64,000 bases of DNA from an uncultured Candidatus Melainabacteria bacterium (GCA_934757245.1 CAKVLH010000009.1:1-64000); one strand, 5' to 3'; numbered from the stretch's first letter, positions 42,472 through 53,196 are shown. Notes: generated by a model not told the origin, from the sequence alone. Numbers and translations: made by a program.

Positions 42472-43848
42472 GTGAAAAAGATTGTTACACTATTAATAGC
42501 AAGTTGTTTAATGCTTTCTCAGGGAACTGTTTTTGCAGTTAAAAACGACACTTATGATGTTCAGATAAAGAAAAGTAAAAATGCTCCTGATAAAACATTT
42601 ACGTTGCATCCATACTGGGAATGTTATAATGACGAGCTTTTGAACGGTTACATTCAAGACGCTCTCGAAAACAATTTTAATATAAAAATTGCAACAAACA
42701 GAGTTCACGAATCAGAAGCTCTATTAGGCACAATAAACGCACAAAGGCTTCCGCAACTAAGCTTCAATCCGAGTATTTATCCATTCAAAACCATTTCTCG
42801 CTGGACTGGCAGATACGGAAGCGGTTATTTGCTGAATTTTCCACTCTTATTAAATTGGGAAGTTGATATTTTTGGAAAAATTAACGACAAAGTTAAATCT
42901 TCCAGATACAACGTAAAAATAAGCAAAGAAGATTTGAATATTGCAAAACTTTCAGTTTCATCTGAAGTTACAGCATCTTATTTCAACATAATTTTAGCAG
43001 ATGCTCTTATAAAAAACTACGAAGAGTTGGTTTCAAACATAAACGAAACCATTAGGCTCAAACAACAACTTTATAACGGTGGAATTATTGCTTATGATAA
43101 TCTATATACGACAGAGTATGAGCAAGTTGTTTATCAAAACGAATTGAATGCACTGCTAAAAAAAAGAGAAATCCTACTTCATCAGTTTGCAGTTTTGAGG
43201 GGAGTTTCACCAGAAGGTGGAAATGATATTGAGCGCGCTAATATTAAAGATTTGAAATTTCCGTTTGATATAAACAAAGAAATTTCATCAGATTTGATTT
43301 TCAATCGCCCTGACGTTATTCAAGCTGAATTTGGAATAAAAAAAGCCACTTTTGATGTAAAAGTCGCTAAAAAAATGTTCTTACCGTCAATTAACTTAAA
43401 CGAAATGATTGGTTTTGAATCAATTAAAGCCGGACGAATTTTTAATTGGGACAGTACAGTTTATCAACTTGGTGCAGGCTTGTTAATGGATTTATATACA
43501 GGCGGAGCGAAAACATCTTATTTAAAATACAACAAAGAACTCGCGATTGAAAAATTACACGAATATAATAACGTTTTATTAAATGCGTTTTGTGAAATCG
43601 AAAACGCGCTTTCAAGTTTGAGAACAGATTACAATTCTTATCAAGGTTTTAGCGGTGCAATCGAAAAATCAAACCATTTTTATAATGTAGCGAATATCAG
43701 ATATACAAACGGAACAGGCAATAAAATAGACGAATTAGACGCAAAGCGTAAACTTTTGCTTAACGAAAACTCTATGTACAATGCCAAAGTTAGTACACTA
43801 ATCGACACAGTAGATATTTATAAGTCATTGGGGAGCGCAATCGAATGA
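42472..43848 (+). CDS. TolC/OprM-type outer-membrane efflux protein
   Basis: 458 residues with a GTG start preceded by AGGACAAAAGC. The N-terminal signal (MKKIVTLLIASCLMLSQGTVFA) contains a possible lipobox ending at Cys13, as in OprM-type lipoproteins, or could be cut after TVFA. The mature protein has the two structural repeats of outer-membrane efflux proteins, with LLLNWEVDIFGKINDKVKSSRYN and LIFNRPDVIQAEFGIKKA. It is first in an efflux operon, which is unusual because the channel gene commonly comes last. Confidence 0.9.
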   Translation: MKKIVTLLIASCLMLSQGTVFAVKNDTYDVQIKKSKNAPDKTFTLHPYWECYNDELLNGYIQDALENNFNIKIATNRVHESEALLGTINAQRLPQLSFNPSIYPFKTISRWTGRYGSGYLLNFPLLLNWEVDIFGKINDKVKSSRYNVKISKEDLNIAKLSVSSEVTASYFNIILADALIKNYEELVSNINETIRLKQQLYNGGIIAYDNLYTTEYEQVVYQNELNALLKKREILLHQFAVLRGVSPEGGNDIERANIKDLKFPFDINKEISSDLIFNRPDVIQAEFGIKKATFDVKVAKKMFLPSINLNEMIGFESIKAGRIFNWDSTVYQLGAGLLMDLYTGGAKTSYLKYNKELAIEKLHEYNNVLLNAFCEIENALSSLRTDYNSYQGFSGAIEKSNHFYNVANIRYTNGTGNKIDELDAKRKLLLNENSMYNAKVSTLIDTVDIYKSLGSAIE

Positions 43849-46800
43849 AAAACTTTATGAAAATGATTTTAAAGTATTATTATACTGTTGTCGTAATGGC
43901 TTTGTTCATTTTGATTATGGGTATTGTAACCATTACCAAGACTCCGATTGATATTTTCCCTGAAATCAATACGCCCGTTGTAACAGCAGTTTGGACTTAT
44001 ACCGGCATGCCGGCAAAAGATATCGAGCGAAGAATTGTTACAATTGCAGAAAGAGCCTACGTTACAAGTGTTGATAACGTTGAACATATTGAATCGCAGT
44101 CGCTTTTGGGTGCAGGCGTAATTAGAGTATTTCTTCACCCCGGCTCTGATATTAATACTGGGATTACACAGGTTAGTGCGACATCTCACGTTTGTATGAA
44201 AACTATGCCAAGTGGGATTATGCCACCTAACATTTTGAAATACAAACCGACTACAATTCCTGTTTTACAGGTTGTAATTTCGTCTTTAAAACTCCCTATT
44301 CAAAAGGTTACAGACTATGCGCAAAACAATATTAAAGTACAGTTGACTAAAGTTGAAGGCGCGCAAGCACCATTACCGATGGGTGGTAAAGTACGTCAAA
44401 TTATAGTTGATTTGGATATGCAAAAAATGGAAGCAAGAGGTTTGACTCCAGCGGATGTTACAAAAGCAGTTGCCGGTCAAAACGTAATTATACCGTCAGG
44501 CAACACAAAAATCGGCGACAAGGATTATTTGATTTCTTTGAATAACGCGAGCGCAACTGTTGATGAAATGAACAATTTTCCTATTGTTTCGCCAAAAACT
44601 AACCAAGTTGTTTATTTATCAGATGTCGGTTATATTCATGACGGTAACGCTATCCAGACAAATATTGTGCGCCAAAATGGCAATGCCGGCTCACTTATGA
44701 CCGTTTATAAATCAGGTACGGTTTCATCATTGAAGGTTGTAGACGGTACTAAAAAATTACTTCCAATAATTGCGAAAACTATTCCAAAAGAAGTCAACAT
44801 GCAAGTTTTATTTGATCAATCAGTTTTCGTAAAAGCATCTATTCGAGATGTAATCTTTTCGGGGACTTTGGCTGCAATATTAACTGCATTGATGATTTTG
44901 ATATTCTTAGGTAGCGTTCGCTCAACCTTTATTATCGCAATTTCGATTCCGCTTTCTGTTCTGTTTGCGGTTATTTGCTCGTCTTTATGCGGTCAAACGA
45001 TTAATATGATGTCATTGAGTGGTCTAGGGCTCGCAATCGGTATGCTTGTTGATAACGCAACCGTTGTCATTGAAAACATTTTGCGTAACAAAGAAACGAT
45101 GCAAATGGCAACAATCAAGGATGTTATTTATAAATCTGCAAGCGAAGTTGCAACGCCGACTCTAGTATCCACACTTTCTATTTGTACGGTATTTGCACCA
45201 ATATTTTTGATGGAAGGCGCTACAAAATACTTGTTCATTCCGCTTGCAATGTCCGTAATTTTTTCTATGCTCGGTTCCTACATGCTATCAAATACGCTCG
45301 TACCAGTGCTTGTAGATAAATTATTGAAAAAGAAAGAAGTATTAAAAGAATCATCAATTTTGTTTAAGATAAACAATTTTGTCAACACTAATTTTGCAAC
45401 TTTTAGGAACGCTTACAAAAAATTCCTTGTAAAAATGATTTTAAGGAGGCCAAAAAAAGTCGCTGTAATTTATGGCGCGGTTGTTCTTTCAGCCTTAATC
45501 CTAACTCCATTTATCGGTGAAAACTTCTTCCCTGAAGTTGATGCAGGTCAAATCAGACTTCACGTTTACGCACCACATGGTACTCGTATTGAAGAAACCG
45601 CAAGAGAATTTACTAAAGTTGAAGATGTAATCAGAAAAACAATTCCACCAAAAGAATTGGATACAATTCTTGATAACATCGGACTTCCGGCAAGTAGCTT
45701 GAACCTTGCATTTATGGATAACTCTCAAATCGGCGTCGGAGACGGCGAAATTCTGATTGCTTTAGGCGAAAAACACAAGCCAACAAAAACTTACGTTAAA
45801 AAACTAAGAAAAAATCTTAATAAAGAATTTCCTGATATGACGTTTTTCTTTCAAAACGCTGATATGGTAGGTAAAATTCTTAACTTTGGTTTGGCTTCTC
45901 CGATTGATATTCAAATTCAAGGTAAAAATGTTCAAGAAAACTATAAGCTAGCACAAAAAATGCTTGCAGATGTTAGGAAAATCAGAGGTGTAGCTGACGC
46001 ACATATTCACCAAATCACAGACACTCCTGAAATCAAAATTGATGTTGATAAAACAAGGGCAAGTATGATGAATTTGTCGCAAGAAACTGTTTCAAGAAAC
46101 GTTTTAACAGCTTTGACTTCCAGCGGTCAGGTTGCGCCAAATTATTGGGTTGATCCGACAAACGGCGTAAACTACACACTAGCTCTTCGAGTTCCACAAT
46201 TCAATGTTGATACTGTGAAAAACGTAACAGACATTCCAGTGGCTTATGCGAATAATAACCCTGTAAGACTTGCTAATATTGCTTCCGTTCGTTCAAGTGA
46301 AACAGCAAGTGTTGTAAACCATTATGATATTATGCCTGTGTTTGATATCTTAATTAACCTTCAAGATAGAGATTTGGCCGGCGTTTCTAATGATGTTAAT
46401 AAAGTTATTAAAAAATACGAAAAAGACGCACCACGCGGTACATTCATTAACCTGTTAGGTCAAGCAAAATCAATGAACTATGTATTTTCATCCCTTCTTT
46501 CTGGTTTGATGCTTGCGCTTATTTTGGTTTATTTGCTTATTGTTGTTAACTTCCAATCGTGGAGAAATCCGTTTATTATCATAACTCCTGTACCATTGGC
46601 ACTTTCAGGGATAATTTGGATGCTGTTTATATCCGATACAACATTTAGCGTTCAAGCCTTAATGGGTTCTATTATGGCGGTTGGTGTATCTTGCGCAAAC
46701 TCAATTCTTGTTGTTTCATTTGCGACAGACAAAATGAAAGAAGGTTATTCATCAACTTTAGCTGCTATCGAAGCCGGCTATACAAGAATCAGACCTGTAA

Positions 46801-47003
46801 TTATGACCGCTTCTGCAATGATTTTGGGTATGTTACCGATGGCTTTAGGTATTGGAGAAGGCGGTGAACAAAATGCTCCAATCGGTAGAACAGTAATTGG
46901 CGGTTTGTTATTTGCAACTTTTGCAACGCTTGTAATTGTTCCATTGTTATTTGCAATTATGAACAAAAACAAAAAATTTGAGGTAGAAAAAGATGAAGAT
47001 TAA
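43845..47003 (+). CDS. RND-family efflux transporter (AcrB-like)
   Basis: Proton-driven inner-membrane pump of 1052 residues with 12 predicted membrane helices and two large periplasmic loops. IKTP-like IDIFPEINTPVVTAVWTYTGMPAKDIERRI opens the porter domain. Signatures are GLGLAIGMLVDNATVVIENILR in the TM4 region with the conserved proton-relay aspartate, and GSIMAVGVSCANSILVVSFATD in TM10. Substrate unknown. It overlaps the TolC-like gene by 4 bases (ATGA). Confidence 0.93.
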   Translation: MKNFMKMILKYYYTVVVMALFILIMGIVTITKTPIDIFPEINTPVVTAVWTYTGMPAKDIERRIVTIAERAYVTSVDNVEHIESQSLLGAGVIRVFLHPGSDINTGITQVSATSHVCMKTMPSGIMPPNILKYKPTTIPVLQVVISSLKLPIQKVTDYAQNNIKVQLTKVEGAQAPLPMGGKVRQIIVDLDMQKMEARGLTPADVTKAVAGQNVIIPSGNTKIGDKDYLISLNNASATVDEMNNFPIVSPKTNQVVYLSDVGYIHDGNAIQTNIVRQNGNAGSLMTVYKSGTVSSLKVVDGTKKLLPIIAKTIPKEVNMQVLFDQSVFVKASIRDVIFSGTLAAILTALMILIFLGSVRSTFIIAISIPLSVLFAVICSSLCGQTINMMSLSGLGLAIGMLVDNATVVIENILRNKETMQMATIKDVIYKSASEVATPTLVSTLSICTVFAPIFLMEGATKYLFIPLAMSVIFSMLGSYMLSNTLVPVLVDKLLKKKEVLKESSILFKINNFVNTNFATFRNAYKKFLVKMILRRPKKVAVIYGAVVLSALILTPFIGENFFPEVDAGQIRLHVYAPHGTRIEETAREFTKVEDVIRKTIPPKELDTILDNIGLPASSLNLAFMDNSQIGVGDGEILIALGEKHKPTKTYVKKLRKNLNKEFPDMTFFFQNADMVGKILNFGLASPIDIQIQGKNVQENYKLAQKMLADVRKIRGVADAHIHQITDTPEIKIDVDKTRASMMNLSQETVSRNVLTALTSSGQVAPNYWVDPTNGVNYTLALRVPQFNVDTVKNVTDIPVAYANNNPVRLANIASVRSSETASVVNHYDIMPVFDILINLQDRDLAGVSNDVNKVIKKYEKDAPRGTFINLLGQAKSMNYVFSSLLSGLMLALILVYLLIVVNFQSWRNPFIIITPVPLALSGIIWMLFISDTTFSVQALMGSIMAVGVSCANSILVVSFATDKMKEGYSSTLAAIEAGYTRIRPVIMTASAMILGMLPMALGIGEGGEQNAPIGRTVIGGLLFATFATLVIVPLLFAIMNKNKKFEVEKDED

Positions 47004-48159
47004 TAAGAGAAATATAATAATCACAATTGTCGCATTTTTATTACTCGTTGGAATTATTCCAAAAGCTGTACGCTTCATAACGACATCAATTAATGCAAGA
47101 GAGGCAAAGTATGTTGCACTTGTTGAAAAACCTACTTTGACAAACGGTCAAGATGGTTTAGAACTTTCCGGTGAATTGAAACCATATTTACAAACTGAAA
47201 TGTTTTCTAGAATTAATGGGCTGGTTTCAGAAAGATATGTTCAGTTAGGCGACCACGTAAAAAAAGGACAATTACTAGCAACTATTGATACTCCGGATTT
47301 AGATGCAGAAGCATCTAGTGCAAAATCTGCGCTTATTTCTACAGAAAAACATTTAATGGAAACCAAGTATCAATACAATTTTGCAAAACAAACTTATGAA
47401 AGGTTTAAGAATTCCTCTTCTGATGGCGCAATTTCAAGGCAAGATTTAGAGACAAAATACAACGAATTTAAAACTTCTGAAATGAATTATCTTGGCGCGC
47501 AAGCAGATGTTGATAAAGCGAAACAGGATTTAAACAGATTAACAGCCCTTCAAGGATACAAGCGAGTGATTGCACCGTTTGACGGAGTGATTAGTAAATA
47601 TAATATTGATGCCGGTGCTAACGTTGTATCAGGCGGAAGTTCAACAAGCACAAGCCTTTTTGAAATCCAACAAATTGATAAATTCAGAGCAACGATTTTT
47701 GTTCCGCAAAATTACGTTCGATTTATAAAAGACGGTCAGGCTGTTGAAGTCTACATTCCAGAAAATCCTAGCCAAAAGTTCAAAGGGTATATTTCTCAGA
47801 TTTCCGGTAAATTAGATAATGTTTCACGTGCAATGGAAGTTGCACTTATTATTCCAAATGACGGTAAATCCGGACTTTATAGCGGTTTGTACGTAAAAAC
47901 TAATATTGATATTAAGGATAAACAAAAATATTTGACAATTAATCCGGCATGCTTAACTACATTTAATTCGCCAGACCAATATGTTGCGCAAGTTAAACCT
48001 GATTCAACCATTCACTTTATCAAAGTTAAACAAGGACGTGATTTTGGCGATAAAGTTGAAATTTTGGAAGGGTTAAAAGGTGATGAAAACTTAATCACAA
48101 ATATAAACGACAACCTTAAAGAAGGAGATAAGGTTGAGTTTAAGGATATCCAAAATTAA
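46993..48159 (+). CDS. RND membrane-fusion (periplasmic adaptor) protein
   Basis: 388 residues. The N-terminal membrane anchor (about 7-25) is followed by the lipoyl half-motifs (LVSERYVQLGDHVKKGQLLATIDTPDLDAE and RVIAPFDGVISKYNIDAGANV) around a helical hairpin. The beta-barrel (FRATIFVPQNYVRFIKDGQAVEVYIP) and membrane-proximal domain come next. It overlaps the RND gene by 11 bases and completes the operon. Confidence 0.93.
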   Translation: MKINKRNIIITIVAFLLLVGIIPKAVRFITTSINAREAKYVALVEKPTLTNGQDGLELSGELKPYLQTEMFSRINGLVSERYVQLGDHVKKGQLLATIDTPDLDAEASSAKSALISTEKHLMETKYQYNFAKQTYERFKNSSSDGAISRQDLETKYNEFKTSEMNYLGAQADVDKAKQDLNRLTALQGYKRVIAPFDGVISKYNIDAGANVVSGGSSTSTSLFEIQQIDKFRATIFVPQNYVRFIKDGQAVEVYIPENPSQKFKGYISQISGKLDNVSRAMEVALIIPNDGKSGLYSGLYVKTNIDIKDKQKYLTINPACLTTFNSPDQYVAQVKPDSTIHFIKVKQGRDFGDKVEILEGLKGDENLITNINDNLKEGDKVEFKDIQN

Positions 48160-48229
48160 GTTAGGTTTGCAAATTACACCATATTTTTTTTGATAATCAT
48201 TACATAATAATTACACAATTGTAAAAAAT

Positions 48230-48260
48230 AAAGGGTTTCAGATGATTTCTGAAACCCTTT
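48230..48260. terminator. bidirectional terminator (efflux operon / tRNA-Pro)
   Basis: AAAGGGTTTCAGA and TCTGAAACCCTTT form a perfect 13-bp stem with a 5-base loop, followed by ATTTTA on the plus strand and T-rich sequence on the minus strand. Confidence 0.88.
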
Positions 48261-48268
48261 ATTTTAAA

Positions 48269-48345
48269 TGGTCGGGATGACACGATTCGAACGTGCGACC
48301 CCCTCGTCCCAAGCGAGGTGCGCTACCAAACTGCGCTACATCCCG
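48269..48345 (-). tRNA. tRNA-Pro (TGG)
   Basis: The acceptor CGGGATG/CATCCCG is perfect, the anticodon loop is CTTGGGA, and the T-loop is GTTCGAATC. CCA is encoded at 48269-48271. Confidence 0.97.
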
Positions 48346-48458
48346 AAAATGCAACTATAGAAGCTGACTTCTAATATAAAATTATCAATGCCCAACTAGT
48401 GCAAAACAATCTTAACTTAAACAAAATCAAAAATCAAGTCTTTTATTTAATTTTGATG

Positions 48459-48464
48459 TATAAT
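48459..48464 (+). promoter_or_regulatory. -10 element of the acetolactate synthase-like gene
   Basis: TATAAT preceded by TGATG, with only 9 bases between its end and the ATG at 48474. The mRNA would have almost no leader. Confidence 0.55.
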
Positions 48465-48473
48465 ATTTTCACG

Positions 48474-50090
48474 ATGGTTAAATCAATTAACATGACAAAA
48501 ACCGTAAATTCAGCGGCAGTTCTAGTTCACACACTTACTGAACTTGGCGTAGAAAGCGTATTTGGCTACCCTGGAGCTGCGGTATTGAGCATCTATAATG
48601 AGCTTTCAAAAGTCAAAGAAATCAAGCACTATCTTGTTCGCCATGAGCAAGCTGCCGTACATGCAGCTGAAGGTTATGCCCGAGTTTGTGGAAAAGCCGG
48701 AGTTGTTTTAGTAACTTCAGGTCCAGGTTTTACAAACACCATTACCGGAATTGCCAACGCTTATGCCGATTCAACTCCGCTTGTAATTTTAGCAGGAGAC
48801 GTCCCTTCCACAAACAAATCCGGCAAGATTTTCCAAAATGTTAACATTGAATCTATTGTTGGTTCTTGTTGCAAAAAAGTCTACACTCTTAAATACAACG
48901 ATGATATTGCACAAGTTATAAAATCTGCATTTCAAGAAGCAACATCTGGCGTTAAAGGCCCTGTAGTAGTGGCGCTTCCAAGAAATATTTTAGAAGCCGA
49001 ATATCATGAGAGAAAATCATCAGAAGAAACGCAACTTACAACAATAAAAGATTTTTCTAAAGAAATCGCAACCTTATCTGATTTAATCAACAAAGCTCAA
49101 AGACCTCTTGTTATGCTCGGAGGGGGTTGTATAAACGCGCCTGAAGAAGTTGAAAATTTTATTTCTAAAATTCAATGTCCGGTTGTATCTACTCTCATGG
49201 GAATTGGAATTTATCCTTCTGAAAACAGGCTATATCTTGGCATGATTGGACTGAATGGAGTTGAAATTGCAAATTCCGCGCTTAAACAATGCGACTTGCT
49301 AATTACGCTTGGCGCTGGTTTTTCTGATCGTTCAACATGCAAAAACCGCGAATTCACAAAGAGTTTTAAGATTGCAAGTATCAATTTAAAACCAACGACC
49401 AAACCCGTAGATTATGAAATTATTGCGGACATTAAAGAATTTTTGCAGGAATTTACTGCTTCTAGCAATCAATTTGAAAGATCTGAAAAATGGCTTATGG
49501 AAATTGATTCTATTGCAGATGAAGAAGAATTCGAGGAAGATAACTCTGAGAAATTGCATTCTTCATACGTTTTAGAAACAGTTTCAGATTTTACAAAATA
49601 TTTTGAACCTGTTGTTGTTACAGATGTCGGTCAGCACCAAATGTTAACCGCACAATTTTTCAACTTTAATAAACCAAGAAAATTTATAACTTCAGGTGGG
49701 CTTGGTACAATGGGATTTGGACTGCCGGCGTCAATCGGAGCTTACATTGCAAATCCTAACAGCCTTGTGTTAAACATTACTGGCGACGGCTCTTTCCAAA
49801 TGAATTTACAAGAGCTTGCAACCTGCCGCGAACACAACATTCCGTTAAAAGTTATTATTATGAATAACAGTTATCTTGGCATGGTGCGCGAACTTCAAGA
49901 AAAAATTTACAATAGACGTTATCAAGTTGAAATGATAAATCCGGATTTCACCAAAATCGCAGAGGCCTATGATTTATTTGCAATTAGAGTTGAGAAAAAA
50001 GAAGAATTAATTCCGGCTTTAGAAAAAGCAATCAGTCATAATGGTACCGCAATAATTGATGTTGTGATTGATTCGTTTGAAAATATTTAG
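48474..50090 (+). CDS. acetolactate synthase large subunit-like ThDP enzyme
   Basis: A thiamine diphosphate enzyme of the IlvB family (538 aa), probably forming acetolactate for branched-chain amino acids or overflow metabolism. I start at 48474 (MVKSINMTKTVNS) rather than 48399, because a TATAAT lies between them. FGYPGAAVLSIYNELS and RHEQAAVHAAEGYARV (cofactor-activating Glu) open the PYR domain. TGDGSFQMNLQELATCREHNIPLKVIIMNN is the ThDP/Mg motif. The NNSYLGMVRELQE context matches true acetolactate synthases. No small regulatory subunit (ilvN) is next to it. Confidence 0.85.
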   Translation: MVKSINMTKTVNSAAVLVHTLTELGVESVFGYPGAAVLSIYNELSKVKEIKHYLVRHEQAAVHAAEGYARVCGKAGVVLVTSGPGFTNTITGIANAYADSTPLVILAGDVPSTNKSGKIFQNVNIESIVGSCCKKVYTLKYNDDIAQVIKSAFQEATSGVKGPVVVALPRNILEAEYHERKSSEETQLTTIKDFSKEIATLSDLINKAQRPLVMLGGGCINAPEEVENFISKIQCPVVSTLMGIGIYPSENRLYLGMIGLNGVEIANSALKQCDLLITLGAGFSDRSTCKNREFTKSFKIASINLKPTTKPVDYEIIADIKEFLQEFTASSNQFERSEKWLMEIDSIADEEEFEEDNSEKLHSSYVLETVSDFTKYFEPVVVTDVGQHQMLTAQFFNFNKPRKFITSGGLGTMGFGLPASIGAYIANPNSLVLNITGDGSFQMNLQELATCREHNIPLKVIIMNNSYLGMVRELQEKIYNRRYQVEMINPDFTKIAEAYDLFAIRVEKKEELIPALEKAISHNGTAIIDVVIDSFENI

Positions 50091-50099
50091 GAGTAAAGT

Positions 50100-50669
50100 A
50101 TGAAAATCGTTTTGGCATCTTCAAATGCCCACAAAGTTAAAGAGATTAATGAAATTGTAGCAGGAAGCGGTCTGGAATTTATTTTACCGCCGGAAGGTTT
50201 TGACCCGATAGAAAATGGTGCGACTTTTGAAGAAAACTCTTTAATTAAAGCAAAAGCTGCTTGGGAATTAACCAAAACTTGGAGTCTAGCCGATGACTCA
50301 GGGCTTTGTATTGACGCATTAGGCGGTGCCCCGGGGATATATTCTGCTCGTTATGCTGAAACATCTGCTAAAAGAATTGAGCGCGTTTTAAAAGAAATGG
50401 AAAATAAAACCGATAGAACTGCACATTTTGCATGTTGTATGACTTTAATTAATCCAAACGGAGAGGTTGAATATTCAACAACAGGAATCTGCGAAGGTTC
50501 AATTACAAGAGAAGCGCGCGGACAAAACGGATTTGGTTATGATCCGATATTTTTAGTAAAAAATGATACACGCACAATTGCAGAATTAAGCGAGGATGAG
50601 AAAAACCAGATTTCTCATCGTTCAATAGCTTTGAGAAGGGTGTGTGAATATTTAAAAGAGACTGTCTAG
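50100..50669 (+). CDS. rdgB: XTP/dITP diphosphatase (RdgB/HAM1)
   Basis: Removes non-canonical purine nucleotides (ITP, XTP) from the pool, 189 residues. LASSNAHKVKEI is the phosphate-binding N terminus. SLADDSGLCIDALGGAPGIYSARYA is the family signature with the metal-binding aspartates, and GQNGFGYDPIF closes the active site. It starts 9 bases after the acetolactate synthase-like gene, so they probably share a transcript. Confidence 0.95.
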   Translation: MKIVLASSNAHKVKEINEIVAGSGLEFILPPEGFDPIENGATFEENSLIKAKAAWELTKTWSLADDSGLCIDALGGAPGIYSARYAETSAKRIERVLKEMENKTDRTAHFACCMTLINPNGEVEYSTTGICEGSITREARGQNGFGYDPIFLVKNDTRTIAELSEDEKNQISHRSIALRRVCEYLKETV

Positions 50670-50737
50670 AGCATGTAAGAACCCGACAAGCTATGCTTGG
50701 CGCGTGAGACGGACTTTGAGAATAAGAAATCAAAAAA

Positions 50738-50813
50738 TGCGCCTGGAGGGAGTCGAACCCACGGCAGACAAGGTTTAGGAAACCTCCGCTCTATCCTACT
50801 GAGCTACAAGCGC
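50738..50813 (-). tRNA. tRNA-Arg (CCT)
   Basis: The acceptor is GCGCTTG/CAGGCGC, the anticodon loop TTCCTAA, and the T-arm GTGGGTTCGACTCCCTC. CCA is not encoded. It reads the AGG codon. Confidence 0.95.
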
Positions 50814-50844
50814 ATATAATTAAGTATACTCAATTAATATCACC

Positions 50845-50873
50845 TTGTAAACCCTGAGTAAAAATGTTAAAAT
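50845..50873 (+). promoter_or_regulatory. sigma-70-type promoter, near-leaderless
   Basis: TTGTAA (50845-50850), a 17-base spacer and TAAAAT (50868-50873). The ATG at 50883 follows after 9 bases. Confidence 0.65.
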
Positions 50874-50882
50874 GTTACGTGT

Positions 50883-51818
50883 ATGAAAAATAAGAAGATT
50901 TTAGCGATTTTGCCGGTAAGTATTGGCGGACGCTTAACCACAAATAGTATTATTGACGGCTTCCGACAAAACGGTTGTGATGTTACAGTTTTTGATGAGC
51001 TTTTTGATAAAAATCTGACTGATTGTCTAAAATCTAATTACGACTATATTGCAGGATATGATTTTTCCGGTTTAAAAATAAAAATTGATAACAACTTATC
51101 TTATCCTTCACTAAATTACTTTTCTGACGACATAAGAAGTAAGGCATCCGGTCCTGAGTGGGAAAAATATCTTCCATACTTAGAAAATCACGACAACTAC
51201 ACTTTCTATTGGGATAAAGTTTTAACGGAATACGAAACATTTAGGAATATAAACTATTTACCGCACTTTGTGAATTTTGATATTTACAAGGATTTAGGAA
51301 TAAAACCTAAATTTGATTTGATGTTTGCAGGGCGTTTAGATACAGATTACAGACTAAGTTTTTTTGAAGAACTTATCACGAAGCTTCCGGACTTAAAAAT
51401 AGCTTGGTATGCAATAGACAGGCACTATAAAGATGCCATTAAACGCTCAAAGTATCCGGAACTTATAGAGCGTTGCTATCAAGGTTTTATTGATAATGAA
51501 ACAGATATGGCAAAGGCGATTAATAATTCAAAAATCGTTTTTAACATGAACTCTCAAGGAATTTCATCCTTAAATTACAGGACGTTTCAAACTGTCGCTT
51601 GTAAAAGGCTTATGTTGAGCGACTTTAGAGAAGAACTTGCGCTTTTCGAAGGACACATGCCTTTTTACGAAGATTTCTCAGATTTAATTTTTAAGATTGA
51701 AAGTTATTTGGAAGATAATGAAGCATACAATAAAGTCGTAGAAGAATGCTACAGAATAGCGCAACAGAGTCATAATTCCAAAGATTGCACTCGATATATG
51801 TTGAAAGTCGCACAATAA
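50883..51818 (+). CDS. CgeB/DUF3880-like glycosyltransferase
   Basis: 311 residues, probably a GT-B-fold glycosyltransferase. The N-terminal Rossmann half starts KKILAILPVSIGGRLTTNSIIDGFRQNG. The C-terminal half holds FDLMFAGRLDTDYRLSFFEEL and SKIVFNMNSQGISSLNYRTFQTVACKRLMLSDF, which resembles the nucleotide-sugar-binding end of CgeB-type proteins (usual NxRxFE...ACG). The acceptor is unknown. It stands alone behind its own promoter, without polysaccharide genes nearby. Confidence 0.7.
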   Translation: MKNKKILAILPVSIGGRLTTNSIIDGFRQNGCDVTVFDELFDKNLTDCLKSNYDYIAGYDFSGLKIKIDNNLSYPSLNYFSDDIRSKASGPEWEKYLPYLENHDNYTFYWDKVLTEYETFRNINYLPHFVNFDIYKDLGIKPKFDLMFAGRLDTDYRLSFFEELITKLPDLKIAWYAIDRHYKDAIKRSKYPELIERCYQGFIDNETDMAKAINNSKIVFNMNSQGISSLNYRTFQTVACKRLMLSDFREELALFEGHMPFYEDFSDLIFKIESYLEDNEAYNKVVEECYRIAQQSHNSKDCTRYMLKVAQ

Positions 51819-51876
51819 AAGTTTTTGTTGGGGTAGAAACCCCAACCTACATTCTTTATGCTTCTCATCAAATCGT

Positions 51877-53121
51877 TTATTTACCGCAACAATTTTTAAA
51901 TTTCTTGCCACTTCCACAAGGGCAAGGGTCGTTTCTACCTACTTTTTCTGTCGCAACAGGAGTTTGCGGTTTTTCTTCTGTCATATAATCAAACATTTCT
52001 GAGAAAGCTTTTGAGCAAAATAAAACAGTTGCAGAAGAATAAATCTTTTCATTCAAATAATCTGATTTGTAATTTTTAATCAATTCTTCAAATGAATAAC
52101 TTGTGCCCAAAATTTCGTTGATTACTTCCATAAAATTAGGATACTTTGTTGAAACTCTTTCCAAAATCGTGTTTGGAATAGAATCATTTGTCAAAAAGTA
52201 TTCTAAACAAGCTTTCGCGTTTTCTACATTGTCTTTGTTTTCAAAAATCTTGCAAAAAGTTTCATAGAATGGAATTGCATAAAGTCCGTTTTCTTTGTCA
52301 AAAATAACTGCAACATCATAAGTTTCGTTGTGAGAAGCAAATCCGCCCATTGAATTTTCCAAGAAATTTGAATAATTGTTGTCCAATTCTTTTACATGGA
52401 AGAATTTATATTCTGCAATATCACATCCTTTATCAGACAAATCAATTTCTTCACCTTCATTAAACGCGCCAATAATATCATCCGCGTGTTTATTTGTTGT
52501 TAAAATCAAATCTTTATCAAATGTTTTAATAAATTTTTCATACATTTCTGCGATTGTTGATTTAACTTCATTTTCTTTTTCTTCATTATCCAAATACAAC
52601 AATCTAGGCGTATGCACCAATTTCATTACTGCATATCTGTATGCTTCTTCTTTTTGTGAGTGAGAAAGCACGCTTGAAATCTCAATTACATAATATTCGC
52701 CATCAAGTTCAAAGATTCTAGCAACAATAAATTGACCGGCATAAATACCTCTAAAGTTAGTCATTTTAGTAAGCGAAAGCACTTTATAAGTTTTTTCGTT
52801 GACCAAATTATACAATTCAAATCCGTTTTTAAGAATTTTTTTGATTTCAAAAATAGAATTTTGAGCGTGTGCAAGTTTTTCAATAACTTCGCTTGCGCCT
52901 TTTTCATCTTTGTACATTTCTAAAATTGATTTACCGCTAATTCTGCGCTCAAACACGTATGGCAAAAAGATTTTTTCCATTTGATTAAGCGAAATATTTC
53001 TAGCACCAATTGTAGCTAAATATTCATCAAAATCAGACTTAATCGTTTCATTAGATTGTGTAAAATCAAAAATTTCTTTTAATGCGTCATTAATTGTATT
53101 AATTTTTTCTATAACTGTCAT
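51877..53121 (-). CDS. SEC-C metal-binding domain protein of unknown function
   Basis: 414 residues. The C terminus [21 protein letters not shown] is a SEC-C zinc motif like that at the end of SecA, preceded by a proline-containing linker. The rest is helical and acidic with no recognised catalytic motif. I start at 53121 ([12 protein letters not shown]) because GGAGAAGGCA lies directly upstream; the frame extends to 53187 without a binding site. SEC-C tails bind zinc and often ribosomes or SecB-like partners; a role here is inference. Confidence 0.75.
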   Translation of the reverse strand: MTVIEKINTINDALKEIFDFTQSNETIKSDFDEYLATIGARNISLNQMEKIFLPYVFERRISGKSILEMYKDEKGASEVIEKLAHAQNSIFEIKKILKNGFELYNLVNEKTYKVLSLTKMTNFRGIYAGQFIVARIFELDGEYYVIEISSVLSHSQKEEAYRYAVMKLVHTPRLLYLDNEEKENEVKSTIAEMYEKFIKTFDKDLILTTNKHADDIIGAFNEGEEIDLSDKGCDIAEYKFFHVKELDNNYSNFLENSMGGFASHNETYDVAVIFDKENGLYAIPFYETFCKIFENKDNVENAKACLEYFLTNDSIPNTILERVSTKYPNFMEVINEILGTSYSFEELIKNYKSDYLNEKIYSSATVLFCSKAFSEMFDYMTEEKPQTPVATEKVGRNDPCPCGSGKKFKNCCGK

Positions 53122-53196
53122 TGCCTTCTCCTCGTTAATCCAAGAATACATTAAACATAATGTGTTCGCAATAATACAGGTAGGCAAGAGAAACTA

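Noticed and set aside
48399-50090. Acetolactate synthase-like protein starting at 48399
   Set aside because: A TATAAT element lies downstream of that codon, and the extra 25 residues do not resemble the family.
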